Source: Pseudocercospora fijiensis CIRAD86 (Eukaryota; Ascomycota; Dothideomycetes; Mycosphaerellales; Mycosphaerellaceae). From it: a DNA stretch of 64,000 nt. The position numbers and the translations under genes were made by a program. Location: assembly GCF_000340215.1 (NCBI RefSeq), contig NW_006921534.1, positions 1,483,053-1,547,052 on the forward strand, read 5' to 3'. Positions 1 through 10,729 of this stretch are shown piece after piece (position 1 is the first letter of the stretch; the number at the start of each line of letters is the position of its first letter). Below the pieces are notes generated by a model that had not been told where the DNA came from, ran no database searches, and saw nothing but the letters and a program-made list of their open reading frames with translations.

Positions 1-2060
1 TAAGAGGTTACCGCCGTAGTAGTAACGAGGACGACTCGCCTCGTAAACTAGCCGTTAGAAGTAGTAGAATTCAGCCGATTATCTATAACAACTTTAGTAA
101 GGACTTTAGTCGCATTCTAGACAGTAAACTGCGCGGCAGTAGCCTTATTGCTAGTATACTAAGTCGGACACCTATTCGAGCTCTAGTTAAGACTAGTTTG
201 CGTAATACTAGACTGCTACGTAATATCGTTTAGTACGAGAAGCTAACGGTAGAATTCTTCGACTAGGTTGCCCTTTACCGCGATTTCTAGGATTATAACT
301 ATTTACGGCCTTATATCGCCTATTTCGTCGGTATAGGATAGACGCTAGAGACTATCTATAACCTAACAAAGGACGACTAGCCGGCGGCACTTAACTAAGT
401 AGATAGTATGCGGTTAAGACTAAAGAAAGCTATTATCGAGTTTATAAGGAAGAAACAGGATAAAGTTATAGCGGCGGAAGCAGCCGCTACTAAAGAAGGA
501 GAGAACTTTTAAGAATCTTAGCTTCCTTCCTATACCTTTCTTTGCATAACTACAATATATACAAACTTGTAATAAGCGGGAGATTTCTACGGTAATAGCA
601 CTTATTTAGCCTATATGTAATTAATTAATATAATACGTTAGTTATAGTATAATATAAGTAATAGGCAAGGCTAGCGTTCGTATACATTCTTTATACCTCT
701 GCGCTTCGGCGCTTGCCGCGCGCTAGTCTACCTAATTATATTACTCGAAATCGTTAAAATCTACCTCTTCTTCTACTTCTTCCTCGTTATCTTCCTTATA
801 TAATAAACACAGCGCTTCTACGTCGTTAAGCACCGACGGCTCGTTGTTCTAAACCTACTATATCTATTAGGATTCTTCTAGGTCGAGCGCTATTATATTT
901 TAAGCGTTACTAGCCGTCGACTCGAATTAGGAAGCATCGTACGGCAAATCTACCCCTTCGACGTTATAACTAGCAAAAGCGAAGAGCGTACGCGTACGGC
1001 GGCCTCTATATCGGTAGAGACAATATAGTAAGTAGTCCTAGAAGCTAAAGAACTTCGGCTGCTAGTTTCTATGCCTTTTAATCGTCTTCTTTAGCAGGTT
1101 AAAGCTACCTTCGATAGGATTCAAATCCGGCGAATACGGCGGTAAGTACTCGAGTCGGTGTCTAGCGTTAAGTATTACCTGTTTAATCCTCAATCTATAA
1201 TAGATACTAGCATTATCTATAACAAATATTATCGGCGGACTATCTTCGAGGCACGGCAACACCTGCTTAGTAATCCAGGTATAGAAGCGGTCACTATTAA
1301 TCGATCCTTAGTATATATAGGTATACGGCAAGTATCTATAAATCGTAAAAGCTAGCAGCACTAACTAACGCACCTCCCTCTTAGTATACTATACATCGAT
1401 ATAGGTTATACCTCTTAGAGACTATCTATACTTCCGCTAACCTATCTTCTAATTGCTAGTAGTCTTATCGATAAATACTAATCGATCTACCGGCTATTTT
1501 ACGTACCTAATCGTCTATAGAGCCCTTAGCAGTAGGTTACGCTCCTTCGCTTACCGCTTAACGTCCTTCCGCGTATATTTATTCCTTTTTAATACCCTAC
1601 TAATTAGAGTAGGTCGAAGCTTAATCTTACTACTTCCGCTATTATTTGTAGGGCGTAGCCTTACAAACTCGTCTTAAAGAGCTTAGATCATCTCTATAAA
1701 GTAGGCGTCCGGCCGGTCGTCGAGAAACGATAGTAGGAAGTCTACCTTAATAGTAAGGAGGGCTTCCTTCCGTCTACGGTATTACGTATCTATATTGTTA
1801 GTATATAGGGTGCTAAATAGCCGCCATTTCTATTAATATCGATATATAGAGCGGACAGACAATAGTAGCTTAGCAAAGCTATGTATTTGCTTAGTAGTAA
1901 AGCCTTTATTAAAGAGGTTAATTAGTTAGCCTTGCTAGTCGTCGTTAATACGAGCTTTCTTAACTATAACTGCTAACAACACCTTGGAAGGGTCTATACT
2001 ACTAGATTATCGACGACACGATCTACTAGAGAATTCTAGGCTTTATAAAGAGGACTAGAG
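1..2060. repeat. RIP-mutated repeat block
   Basis: CpA and TpG are scarce, TpA and TAG/TAA triplets are abundant, and CpG is retained. This is the pattern left by RIP, which converts CpA to TpA. Positions 220-510 on the plus strand read as a degenerate protein frame (ending KKAIIEFIRKKQDKVIAAEA at about 425-485) interrupted by TAG codons that look like former CAG or TGG; I do not recognise the family. The composition returns to ordinary genic sequence at about 2060-2090. Confidence 0.85.
1062..1990 (-). mobile_element. Tc1/mariner-like DDE transposase remnant
   Basis: On the minus strand, 1262-1062 encodes IFVIDNASIYY followed by LEYLPPYSPDLNPIEG. These match the second Asp block and the SPDLNPIE block (third acidic residue) of DDE_3/Tc1-mariner transposases. 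Upstream on the same strand, about 1960-1810, a frame reading NKGFTTK-IHSFAKLLLSVR is consistent with the N-terminal helix-turn-helix, again with stop codons in place of Gln/Trp. No terminal inverted repeats could be confirmed. The copy is inactive through RIP-type stops, so it is an element remnant rather than a gene. Confidence 0.75.
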
Positions 2061-2231
2061 AGTAGATTTTGGTAGAAAATAGCTGTGTGTTTGCTCGCTA
2101 AGCCTCTCTCGGAGGTGTAGGGCTCTCCCCGCACCAACTGACAAGAATAAGCCGGCACATAGTATACATGTCCTTCGTTCGCGGGATTTCACACGACGTG
2201 ATGCTGTTTCTGTGTCGTCTAAACGAAAAAC

Positions 2232-3454
2232 ATGAGTGGCGGCCCAAAAAGTGGCGGCGGCAGTACATATGTCGGGAACTCATTAGATGGCTCCTCCAAA
2301 GGACACTTCGGAGACAGTGAGTACTGAAGAATACATCGACCTACGTAAACATTCACATTGCTATAGACTACACATACATCCACGGTGATCGCAAGCGTCG
2401 TCCACCACCAATTATCAACGGTGACAAATGCTCCGCGAAAGACATAGCGACAACCCTCCATTATCACTGTGCCAAGTGTGAGGATGGTACCTACAACATC
2501 TGTATTCAATGTTATCGGAATGGACGCGGTTGTCATAACTGGAGGGACTTCCGTAATGCAAGAAAACGCGAACTGCAGGAGCGTGAGGAACAATATCAGC
2601 TCAAGGCTGTCCAGATGGAATCAACCTCCAAACCGAGACCACCCAAAGTCGGGTCTCCACACACTCTCTCTGCGCGCAAGTATATACAGACCACTGAAGA
2701 CGACTGTGTAGCAGGGTCCGAGGGCTGGCAACTGCAAGATGGAGCGTTCTGCGAGTCTTGCCTGGATTTCTGCGGCGAGAGCTACTGGAATTGCAAGACT
2801 TGCTTCGGCGGAGGCTGGGGCTTCTGCGACAGATGTGTACAGAAGGGAAGACACTGCAGTCATGAGCTATTCCCCATTCAGCAGGAGAAATATTGCGAGA
2901 AGCCCAAGGAAGCTCCATACGCAAAGCAGTCACCTCATCTCGCGAGCGACAGGTACATCCTTCTGCCGACCTGGCACTACTGCGACACCTGCCAAAACGA
3001 GATTCTGCCAGGAGAGTCTCGTCTTCACTGCTATGAGTGCTCAGACGGACACTTTGACATGTGTGTGAAATGCTTTCACCGCATGTACAAAGATTTTGAA
3101 ATGCCTCGGGGCTTCAAACGATGGCGGAGATGCTTCCATGGTCATCGAATGTCTCTACTCGAAGGACCGCCCACAAGCACCAGATTAGAGGACGAACACC
3201 ACCAAGCCCGAGTCACCGTATCTTGGCCTTACGGAGGTTGGCGTATGATTGATGATCTAAGAGCGATTGCGAAGAATGATCCTGACCCTGAAACTTTCAA
3301 TATTGGGAGCACGCAGACTGCGATACAGAGCTATTTCTCTGAAGCGAAGAGAGGCCATCTGGCTTTCCCGATCGCTGCTGAGATTTTGCAGGTGGAGAAT
3401 ATTGATGATCAGTGGCTATTGGTGTGTATTGTGGCAACACCTGGCGAAGTCTGA
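2232..3454 (+). CDS. ZZ-type zinc-finger protein with C-terminal SH3, frameshifted at its end
   Basis: Two exons: 2232-2316 and 2367-3454, with an intron at 2317-2366 (GTGAGT donor, TATAG acceptor); joining them keeps one frame of 390 aa. At least three cysteine-rich modules have ZZ-like spacing: CAKCEDGTYNICIQC near residue 60, CESCLDFCGESYWNCKTC near 170-190, and CDTCQNEI...CYECSDGHFDMCVKC near 250-285, ending in HGH. Such modules bind zinc and mediate protein contacts. The C-terminus, HLAFPIAAEILQVENIDDQW, has the form of the first two thirds of an SH3 domain. The SH3 continuation GVYCG lies in another frame (from 3412), so a 1-nt indel near 3413-3421 probably causes the present stop at 3454. 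The N-terminus is Gly/Ser-rich. No function can be assigned. Fungal proteins with ZZ repeats are often linked to HET/NLR-type genes, which is only a family association. Confidence 0.7.
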
Positions 3455-3455
3455 G

Positions 3456-4600
3456 CTTTCAAGGCACTCACCTCCACGAACGCATGTCCCTGCTCACTCT
3501 CATCATCCTCGGCGAAGGCGCAATCGGCATCGCCAAATCCTGTCAATACGTCACCTTCTCCGAAGGCACATTCTCCTTCACAGGCTCCGTAGCAGGCGAG
3601 ATCTTCTGCGCAGTCATCAACCTCCATTTCCTCTACATGCTCTACTTCGACTGGATCCAAGAAGAAGAATTCGGAATCATCCGCCAACAACTCTGCTCAG
3701 TCCTGCACTTCCCCCTCCACGTCGCTCTAGTCCTCGCCGTAGAAGGTGCCGCACAATGCATAACATGGAACGCCGCCATCCGTCGCGGCAACGTCCTAGT
3801 CCACCAAGTCGAGCACTGGGTCCCCATCCTCAACCACACAGCCGGAGGCAATCCCACCGCCACAGACTGGAAGAACGCCGCCATCGACCTGAACACAACC
3901 GCCAACACCCTCTTTGACATCGCCCTCGAACGCTCCTCAGGTACCCTCAGCATCCTCCAAACCCTAGCCTACTCCGGCCAAAGCCAAATCGCCGCCGTCC
4001 CCGCCATCCTCAACGGCACAAACGCCCCGGAAACCGCAGGCAACGCCTTCTGGTGGCTCACGGGAGTTCTCTACCAAACCACCTTCAAAATCGCCGGTTT
4101 CTATCCCCCCGAAACCACCGACGAAATCAATCAAACCGTCACATATCTCGGCGATTCCCTCGATTTCACGAAATTCGATGAAGGATATTGGATGGACCAA
4201 GCGTACGAGAATCTAGGGAAATCTTTCGTCGTGGTTTCGGGTGACGTTTGGGTATTTTTTTACGAGTGTGGGCGCGTTTGTGGTTTTTGGTGCGGTGCTT
4301 GCGGCTTTGAATCGGGGGTCGAAGACGAGGCTGTTTTGGGTGAGGTTGGTGTTTATGGGGGTTGTGGGACTGGGACTTGCGTTGGTGTCGTGTACGTTGG
4401 AGACTCCTGGGGCGATGGAGAGTTTTGTGAGGGGGGCTTGGGTTTTGCCGACGGTTACGTTGTGTTTGTTTGCGAGTAAGTGTTGCGAAAGGATTTTTTG
4501 GGGAGATGAGATGATGCTGACTTCTATTTCTCGTGTAGTTGTTGTGCTGAATAGCATTAAGTTATCTACGCCTAAGATCACGAGGAAGCGACAGAAGTAG
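3456..4600 (+). pseudogene. 3' half of an LtrA-family membrane protein gene, frameshifted
   Basis: The frame from 3463 encodes HLHERMSLLTLIILGEGAIG, the signature LHER...LTLIVLGE block of the low-temperature-requirement A family of multi-pass membrane proteins. Further membrane segments follow (VINLHFLYMLYFDW, FPLHVALVLAVEGAAQ). The frame then fails near 4238, where one extra G in a tcgggtgacg context shifts reading. The family-like sequence resumes in the next frame (FGYFFTSVGAFVVFGAVLAA, RLVFMGVVGLGLALVSCTL), crosses an intron at 4476-4538 (GTAAGT donor, CTGAC branch, GTGTAG acceptor), and ends ...KLSTPKITRKRQK at 4600. The N-terminal half of LtrA (the ELFYDLFFVA-type start and first helices) is absent because sequence upstream belongs to the ZZ/SH3 gene. 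Fusion, deletion or mis-assembly are all possible. Confidence 0.75.
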
Positions 4601-4669
4601 TCAAAAGCGAGAATGGATTATGGACCGCGATTAATCCATGGCTGTGAACATCAACCAGCTCTACAAAGT

Positions 4670-5398
4670 TCACCAACCATTCGTATTCGGAAAAGCCCTC
4701 TTCACCGACTTCATATACCGTCTCGACTTCTCCAACAACCCCAGCAAAACCATCAAAGCCTGCATCTCCGCCACCTCACTCACCTTCACCCTCCACTTCA
4801 CCACCCCCTCCCCAAACTTCCTCTCCAAATACACCGCCACAACCCCGTCATTCCCTTCCTCAACCAATTTATAATCCCGAGGCGAAAATCTCGAAGCCCC
4901 GAGTGTAGATTCGCGAGTTTTCTGCCAATAGAATTTCTGTTTTATTTTTGGAACCTCGAAGCGAAACATGGGATTTTTGAAGAAGGAGAAGAAGAAGGAA
5001 AATCCGTCCTCTTCTGCACAGCGCACCGTGTCCCAGTCGTCGCCTGCAGGGGACTTTTGGCCTCCGATGTAGGTTTTGAAGTTTTTGGTGGAGTTTTCGA
5101 ACTTTGCGAGGGCGAGTTGAGGGCCTTTGGAGTCGTAGCCGGCGTAGAGGATTAGGTCGGGGGTGTTTTGGGCTTGGTAGGAGGCTAGGTAGTAGAGGAC
5201 GGTGGAGTTGTGGAGGATTTGTAGGCCGAGGCTGTGGGGGGCGACGCGTTGGAGGTGGTATTCGTGGGTTCCGGTTCGTTCTGGTAGGCTTGGGGTTGAA
5301 GAAGGTAGAGGTTGGGATGGTTGTGAGGGAGGTAGGGAGGAGTAGCTTGGTGGTGGCTCGACTGCTGTATCTGTATCTGCCATGGCTGGAGAGGTCAA
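4670..5398 (-). CDS. uncharacterised 242-aa protein, tubby-like fold suspected
   Basis: Single-exon ORF of 242 aa. The first ~50 residues are Pro/Ser-rich and probably disordered. The remainder alternates short strand-like segments: LQILHNSTVLYYLASYQ, then DLILYAGYDSKGPQLALAKF, then MFRFEVPKIKQKFYWQKTRE, then YKLVEEGNDGVVAVY. This pattern resembles fungal proteins of the LURP/tubby C-terminal-like type. That assignment is by appearance only. The end, EKSRRYMKSVKRAFPN, is basic. It is convergent with the LtrA remnant, with only 69 bp between their stops. The start at 5398 is the first ATG; Met6 would also be possible. Confidence 0.65.
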   Translation of the reverse strand: MTSPAMADTDTAVEPPPSYSSLPPSQPSQPLPSSTPSLPERTGTHEYHLQRVAPHSLGLQILHNSTVLYYLASYQAQNTPDLILYAGYDSKGPQLALAKFENSTKNFKTYIGGQKSPAGDDWDTVRCAEEDGFSFFFSFFKNPMFRFEVPKIKQKFYWQKTRESTLGASRFSPRDYKLVEEGNDGVVAVYLERKFGEGVVKWRVKVSEVAEMQALMVLLGLLEKSRRYMKSVKRAFPNTNGW

Positions 5399-5422
5399 TG
5401 TGTTACGAACGGTCGCGCGATG

Positions 5423-5797
5423 CTATTGTGTGGACTTTGGGAGCGACATAGCGCATTCTACGGCGGAGTGATATACTCCCTTACCATCGGGGCGTGCATG
5501 GCTTCTAGCTAGAGCCGCCGCTCTGGTCTCAGACGCGCTCCAAAGCATGTTGTCGTGAGAAGGATTGCCTGCGCCTCGCAGAACGAGGCTCTGCTCTGCT
5601 GTTCGACAAGCTTTCCAGTAACGAACCTTGTTCTCGCGCTGCCCCTTCTCGAAAATGTGTCTCTCTTGTGACTCCATCTTCCTCCTTAACGTGATATCCG
5701 GACTTCCATAGCGCCAAGTCGTCCTGAGCATGGGATATGGCCAGAAGGCGCGTTTGCTGAGGCGAAGCGAACTCGACTTGGAAATCCTCACAACCAT
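5423..5797 (-). CDS. hypothetical basic protein, 124 aa
   Basis: ORF of 124 aa with an N-terminus rich in Arg/Lys/Ser and poor in acids (MVVRISKSSSLRLSKRAFWP), which would suit a mitochondrial or nuclear protein. The central part, RKMESQERHIFEKGQRENK, could form a helix. I recognise no domain. It is divergent from the gene starting at 5976 and tail-to-head with the 4670-5398 gene (25 bp apart). The case for it being a gene is its plausible amino-acid composition and the lack of a better alternative on the other strand; it may still be chance. Confidence 0.35.
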   Translation of the reverse strand: MVVRISKSSSLRLSKRAFWPYPMLRTTWRYGSPDITLRRKMESQERHIFEKGQRENKVRYWKACRTAEQSLVLRGAGNPSHDNMLWSASETRAAALARSHARPDGKGVYHSAVECAMSLPKSTQ

Positions 5798-5975
5798 CTC
5801 ATCCGCTCACCTCCTCTGCTGCGAGCGATTATGTTGGTGACCAGGCCAAGTCATATATACAGTATATGCAAGGTGGCAGCATTCTGAAGCTGGCGATGGC
5901 CCATCATCGGCACTCTTCGCTGGTCAATACGATCTTCTGAGATATCGCACCGGTGAAGGAGAACTAGCAACCACG

Positions 5976-8075
5976 ATGGGACAGCGACATCAACTCTTCA
6001 TCATCGCCAACACAGGAGCGCGCTATCGATCACTATGAGTCTGATAGCTAGCTTCCTAGGACGAAAATAAGCACAAGATAACTGCCTTTCCTATACTCGC
6101 TAGCATTCTCTCTGTTGGCGCTTCCGGAAAGGGAGAAGGATACTCTGCTTGGATTCATCCTCTGCCGCTCTCGATCGCTCCGAGCCAATGCGATAATAAC
6201 GATGGGTTTACTGTTTTCGATGTCAGCAAGCCTGATCAGCCACGGTACTGTTTCTTCTTCACGCCGGAAAATGTCCCATGCTGTGCAGAGTCCTCCGATG
6301 ATGAACGAGGCGACGGGGAAGATGGCAACGATGAGGGTGTGGCAAATAGAAACATGGGGCCGCGACCGAATATTGCGCTAAACGCAGCGCAGTATCTTGC
6401 CGCGTATGTGAAATCGATGCCAGATCTGTTGGACGAAAGCCTCCGTCTGAGCTCTCGTCTGAGCTCAGACCCATGGACTTTGACGCCGATGATACCAACA
6501 GCAGCGTTGCTGAGCGCGTGGCCTGGCGAGCCTTTCGAGATTGGTCAGAACGACAATGCTCATGACGCTGCATTAGGAGACTCAGCTCGTCAGCTTCAGT
6601 CGTTGAGAGAGAAAAGCTTTGCTGAAGTACTCAACAGAGCCTGGAAAAGTGATCCGAATGACCTCTCGTGGCTAAATGAAGCACGATTGCTACCGGACCT
6701 TCACGAGCGCATCATAAAAGCGTTGCATGACAAACCTGGCCTAATTTTTGAGTCCTCTGGTATGGTGCTATTTGCACTCGCCACACGCGGCCATAACGAG
6801 ACCGATCTCACCTATTTCCATGGACTGACAAGCCAGATGCTCGAGAACTTGCTGAAGCAAATCGACCAAGACCGCCCCAGACAGCTGCACCTTACTCTGC
6901 CGTGCATGAGGGATCTGACCACGGAACATATCGTTGGTCTCATACAACGACATCGAATCGACAGCCTCCATCTTGGATACACGAAGAGCATCTCGGGGGA
7001 AGAGGCGTATGCTGTGGCAATGAGCCAACCAGCTCTAACATTGACCCACCCGAGCTTCTTTCGAGAAGCCGTGGATGCGGAGAACATGTTTAACAACTCG
7101 GAGGGTATTCTACCATCTCTGCTTTGCCTCAGAATACAGCTAACGGCTTTCAGAGCTCAATCCGCTACTGGAATTCAAGCCACGCGCTCGAAGCCCGCTG
7201 GTACAGATTCTCTACGCACACTCGGGTTTTGGCACCAAGATCACCCATCTGCAGGATGGCGGCGTGGTCTGGTCGGAGGCGATCAGGGAGGTCTCACCCT
7301 ATGACGATAACAAAGGTGGCGCACGGATTCTACCACTACCCCTTGCAGACGCCGTGCTGCCATTAGCGGAACTCATTGCGATCTTGCCTGGCGCATTGCA
7401 CAAAATTTTGAACGATGTAAAGATTAATTTTTCATCGCCTATGGTCTACGCACCGAGGGTAGCAGGTGTAGCAAAGGCTCTGACGGTTGATGTAAGTCGA
7501 GATGCACTGCAGCTTCTGTCAGGCTATACTGACACTACCCAGCGCAAAGGTCATGTCTGGCCACTGCCAGCAGAACTGCACGCTTCCTATGTGCAATCCA
7601 GCCGCTGCAGCATTGCATTGAACCGCTCGCCAAGGCAAAAGCCATCGAGATGGGCTCGTGGTCTCTTCTAATATGCGTGGGAACCTCGGCGCAAGGCTTC
7701 AAGAACATTTTGGACAATGATCCTAAGGATCCTTTCGGCCCCAAACCAGTGGGAGATTTTAAAAGAGGCATAGGCAACAAATTCCGGTACGCATTCGTTA
7801 CGAAAGACACTAAAGAAGAGGTGGTCGCGGTTGATGCTTTGGAGTTCCTGCGTCAGGTCCACACTCGACAGATACCAGAAGACTACGACAGCTTGGCCTA
7901 TGACTTCGTCAAAGATCTTTTCAACATGGTCCCCGGGAAGCCAGCTGCGACTCTTTGTTGTCAGGCGGAGGCTGCGGAAGTCGTTAAAGCGGCTGAGATT
8001 TACAATGGGCATATCGATGCTTGGGAAAAGGAAATGGCCCGAATGATCAGGTGCATTCGTAGTCGGAAATCGTAG
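5976..8075 (+). pseudogene. disrupted gene of the fungal 'MGQRHQ' protein family
   Basis: ATG at 5976 begins MGQRHQLFIIANTGARYRSL. The MGQRHQ-[LIV]F-x-IA start is a strongly conserved opening of an uncharacterised Pezizomycotina family. A stop follows at once (6036-6038). Family-like sequence continues in the same phase from 6060, including CDNNDGFTVFDVSKPDQPRY at about 6189-6248, and stays open to 7104. An intron at 7105-7153 (GTATTC donor, GCTAAC branch, TTTCAG acceptor) joins to LVQILYAHSGFGTKI. The frame is lost again near 7597, where one missing base separates ...WPLPAELHASYVQ from LQHCIEPLAKAKAIEMGSW, and the last segment ends at 8075. Function of the family is unknown. No usable donor explains the 6036 stop: there is no GT between 5976 and 6038. 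The block normally following RYRSL in the family (HHQWLYG-like) is also missing. It is a pseudogene or carries several sequence errors. Confidence 0.65.
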
Positions 8076-8815
8076 CAACTCGAAGGCCTCTACGCGACTT
8101 TTTTGCTAATATTCTAAACATCTCCACTCAAAATGATTACACAACTATTCTATCGAGTCACATCTAGGTTTCCGACTAGTGGTCCTAGATTCGCGACTTA
8201 CCACCAAGCCAGCTGCCTGGATCGGGCGTGAAAGATCTACCGTCTCACAGATCTACCTCGTGATCTGCGGAGCATGCAATGATGCAGCTAGCTATTCTAT
8301 GCATACGCACATATCGAGCAAAGCTTGAAAGCAGGAAGTTTTATTTGTTCCTACACGCTGGCTTAGCTGACGCGCTATTGAAAGCAGACAAGGATCCATC
8401 CTGGCCGAACACCGCCACGCACAGCAAGCATCTCATAACCTGTAACCTACTAACCTCGCCCGTAGACCACCCCACGCCCATTTGATGATAACTGGCCCTG
8501 GTAAATCTCTCACAAGCCTCCAAACTTCCGGCTCTAGGGCAGCAAATCACATTCGGATCGGGAGAGAACCTCACGCAACATGTGTCCCAAGTGCCCTTGA
8601 CAGCAAGATCGTGAGCTGCAGGAACATACATATCTTGGCTAGGCCGATTCCATTCGCGCCCTGCCTCGGCGTCCGGCTTCTGCAGTCGTAACATCCTGCC
8701 CAGTGATGCCATCCATCACAAGGTTGGTATCGAAGTTCGATAAAATGGTGATACAAATCCGCAAAGGAATGGAGGTCGACAGCTCCACTCCGTCTGCTTC
8801 CAATATCGCCAACGT

Positions 8816-10006
8816 ATGGAGCATCCAGCAAACGAGCCTCAAAATGAGCCTCGCATGCTCTTCCTACGATCCATCCACCAAGCAAAAGCAACCGGCAAAA
8901 CTTTCTGCGTTCCGAATTGGTTCGAGTTCTTCGTCCTCGACAAAACCAAAGACCAGCTCGCCATCGCTCTATCCACAGCAATCCGAGAAGTCACTGATCT
9001 AGCAAAGAAAGTGCCCTCAGCAGCGCGAGTGACGATTTTTTGGGAACAGCTCTCGGGACCTTTCCTGCTTGATCAACACCTCTTCGAACTCGCGGCAGAA
9101 TACATATGCATCTTACTGTCTCTAGCCTGTGTCACAGTCATTCGTTTGAGACAGAAGATCCATCTCAGCGCCAAAGCTCACGATCAAGCACGCTACGAAG
9201 CGAAAAGATCCACTCCAGATATCTACGCCGACGTAGCGGACAGTCCACTTGAACATTGCGTTCGCCGATTCATCGATACCATCGAACAAGGCAGCGGAAT
9301 CGTAACTCTAGGCCCACCAACTTGGAGAGGTGAGTTCGGCATCTAAACCCCCCCCCCCAACCACCAACAAACAAACTAATCCATTCATCCATCCCTTCCT
9401 TCAGACATCGCCATCCTCTCCGGAACCTACATAAACCTCACCACCCTCCACTCCGGCGTAAGCGCCCAATCCCTGCAAAGCCTCTGGACAACCGAAAACC
9501 TCCTCCGCCAAAAATTCCAAGACGAACCCGATGAACTCCTCGCGCCGAAAACTTCTCACGCGTCCCACCTGTCGAGATTCTATAGTATGCGATGGAAACC
9601 TTTAGTAGATGGCGGGGCTGTGGATTACAGACACGTCGCAACGACGAGGATCGGGAAACGAAGTGTGAGGTCGACGTGGCAGTTGATTCATGCGGCGTGT
9701 GCGGATTTGGAGGATTTGGGGTCTTGGTTGAGGGTTCAGAATGGTGGGGATACGTTTACTGCTGCTGCTGCTGCTAAGGGACGGGGGGGAGGGTGGGATT
9801 TTGGAGAGGAACGGCTGCTGCTGCATAAGCAAAGTCGGATTCATAAATTGCAGAAGGAGAGGGAGAGGGAGAAGGAGAAGGAGAAAGGAGGGTTTCTGGG
9901 GGGTGCGGTTTCGACGGTTGCGGGAATGAAGAGTAAGGCTGCGGCTGCGGGTGGGAGGTTGAGATTTGGACCTTTTAAGATTAAGTCTGTGGCTGAGATG
10001 GTGTGA
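8816..10006 (+). CDS. hypothetical protein, 371 aa, two exons
   Basis: Exons 8816-9329 and 9405-10006. The intron has a GTGAGT donor, a run of 10-11 C, a CTAAT branch and a CTTCAG acceptor; splicing keeps frame (codon GAC across the junction). The protein has a mixed N-terminal part with one hydrophobic stretch (YICILLSLACVTVI, around residues 99-112), then ...GPPTWRDIAILSGTYINL, an Arg-rich middle with DYRHVATTRIGKRSVRSTWQ, a five-Ala tract encoded by (GCT)n, a highly charged segment of alternating Arg/Lys and Glu near residue 320, and an Ala/Lys-rich C-terminus ending SVAEMV. I do not recognise the family. The splice site quality and the continuous frame over 1.1 kb make it a credible gene. 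Confidence 0.65.
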
Positions 10007-10729
10007 GGTGATAGATTACGCTCTTTGGGGGAGGATTTTTTTTTTCCTTTGAGTAGATTGATATTAGCGGTTATGAATGCGAGTGTTGGGCGAAATTCTT
10101 GATCAGTAAACACAAACATTTCTTTCGGCGTCGGTAGGGCAGAGAAAGCATGAAGCATGCATGCATGCAGTGCCTCTGCAGTCCATGTCATACTCGGATC
10201 TCACAATACAGGACGGGACGTTCACATGCATATGCGATGCGGCTGTAACGATCGAAGTTTCCCTGACGGTGGTAGACCCGGAAGCCTAAATCAAAAGTAA
10301 TGCGTCCATTCAGACCCATGTCCTTGGTTGTCGTGTGCCGGAGCGCAACTGTCGAAACGGTTTTGATCACTTGCAGTCTGGCGACTGCGCGACTTGATGC
10401 AATGCTGGAGAATCTTAAGGAAATGCGAATGGCAAGGCTGTACCTTAGCCATCTGCGTCTACGACTTGAGTAGTGGGGGCCTCTAGAGCCCGGAACTCGC
10501 GCCAGGGAGACGCATTCGATTTCGCCGCGAGTTGGAATTGACAGGGATGCGATGCGTATAGATCCTGATGATGTATTTGCGAGAAGTCAACATGTATCGT
10601 TTACCAAACCATGCAATGAGTGTAAAGCTTCCAAGACCAGCTTGGCATGTGAACCTGAACGCCACGCAACCCCTGGGTATTCTGTAAGACACCAACCATC
10701 TACCGCGCAGGGATGATTACCTTTCAGTC
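10007..10729. other. intergenic, no gene supported
   Basis: About 720 bp between the hypothetical gene and the HET gene 3' end. It holds a T-run near 10037-10046 and a short (GCAT) alternation around 10154-10168. Short ORFs on the minus strand (10188-10370, 10483-10695) show no recognisable features. Confidence 0.5.

Noticed and set aside
8341..8712. Minus-strand ORF of 123 aa between two plus-strand genes
   Set aside because: No recognisable motif, unusual Cys distribution, and it overlaps shorter frames on the other strand with equal claim.
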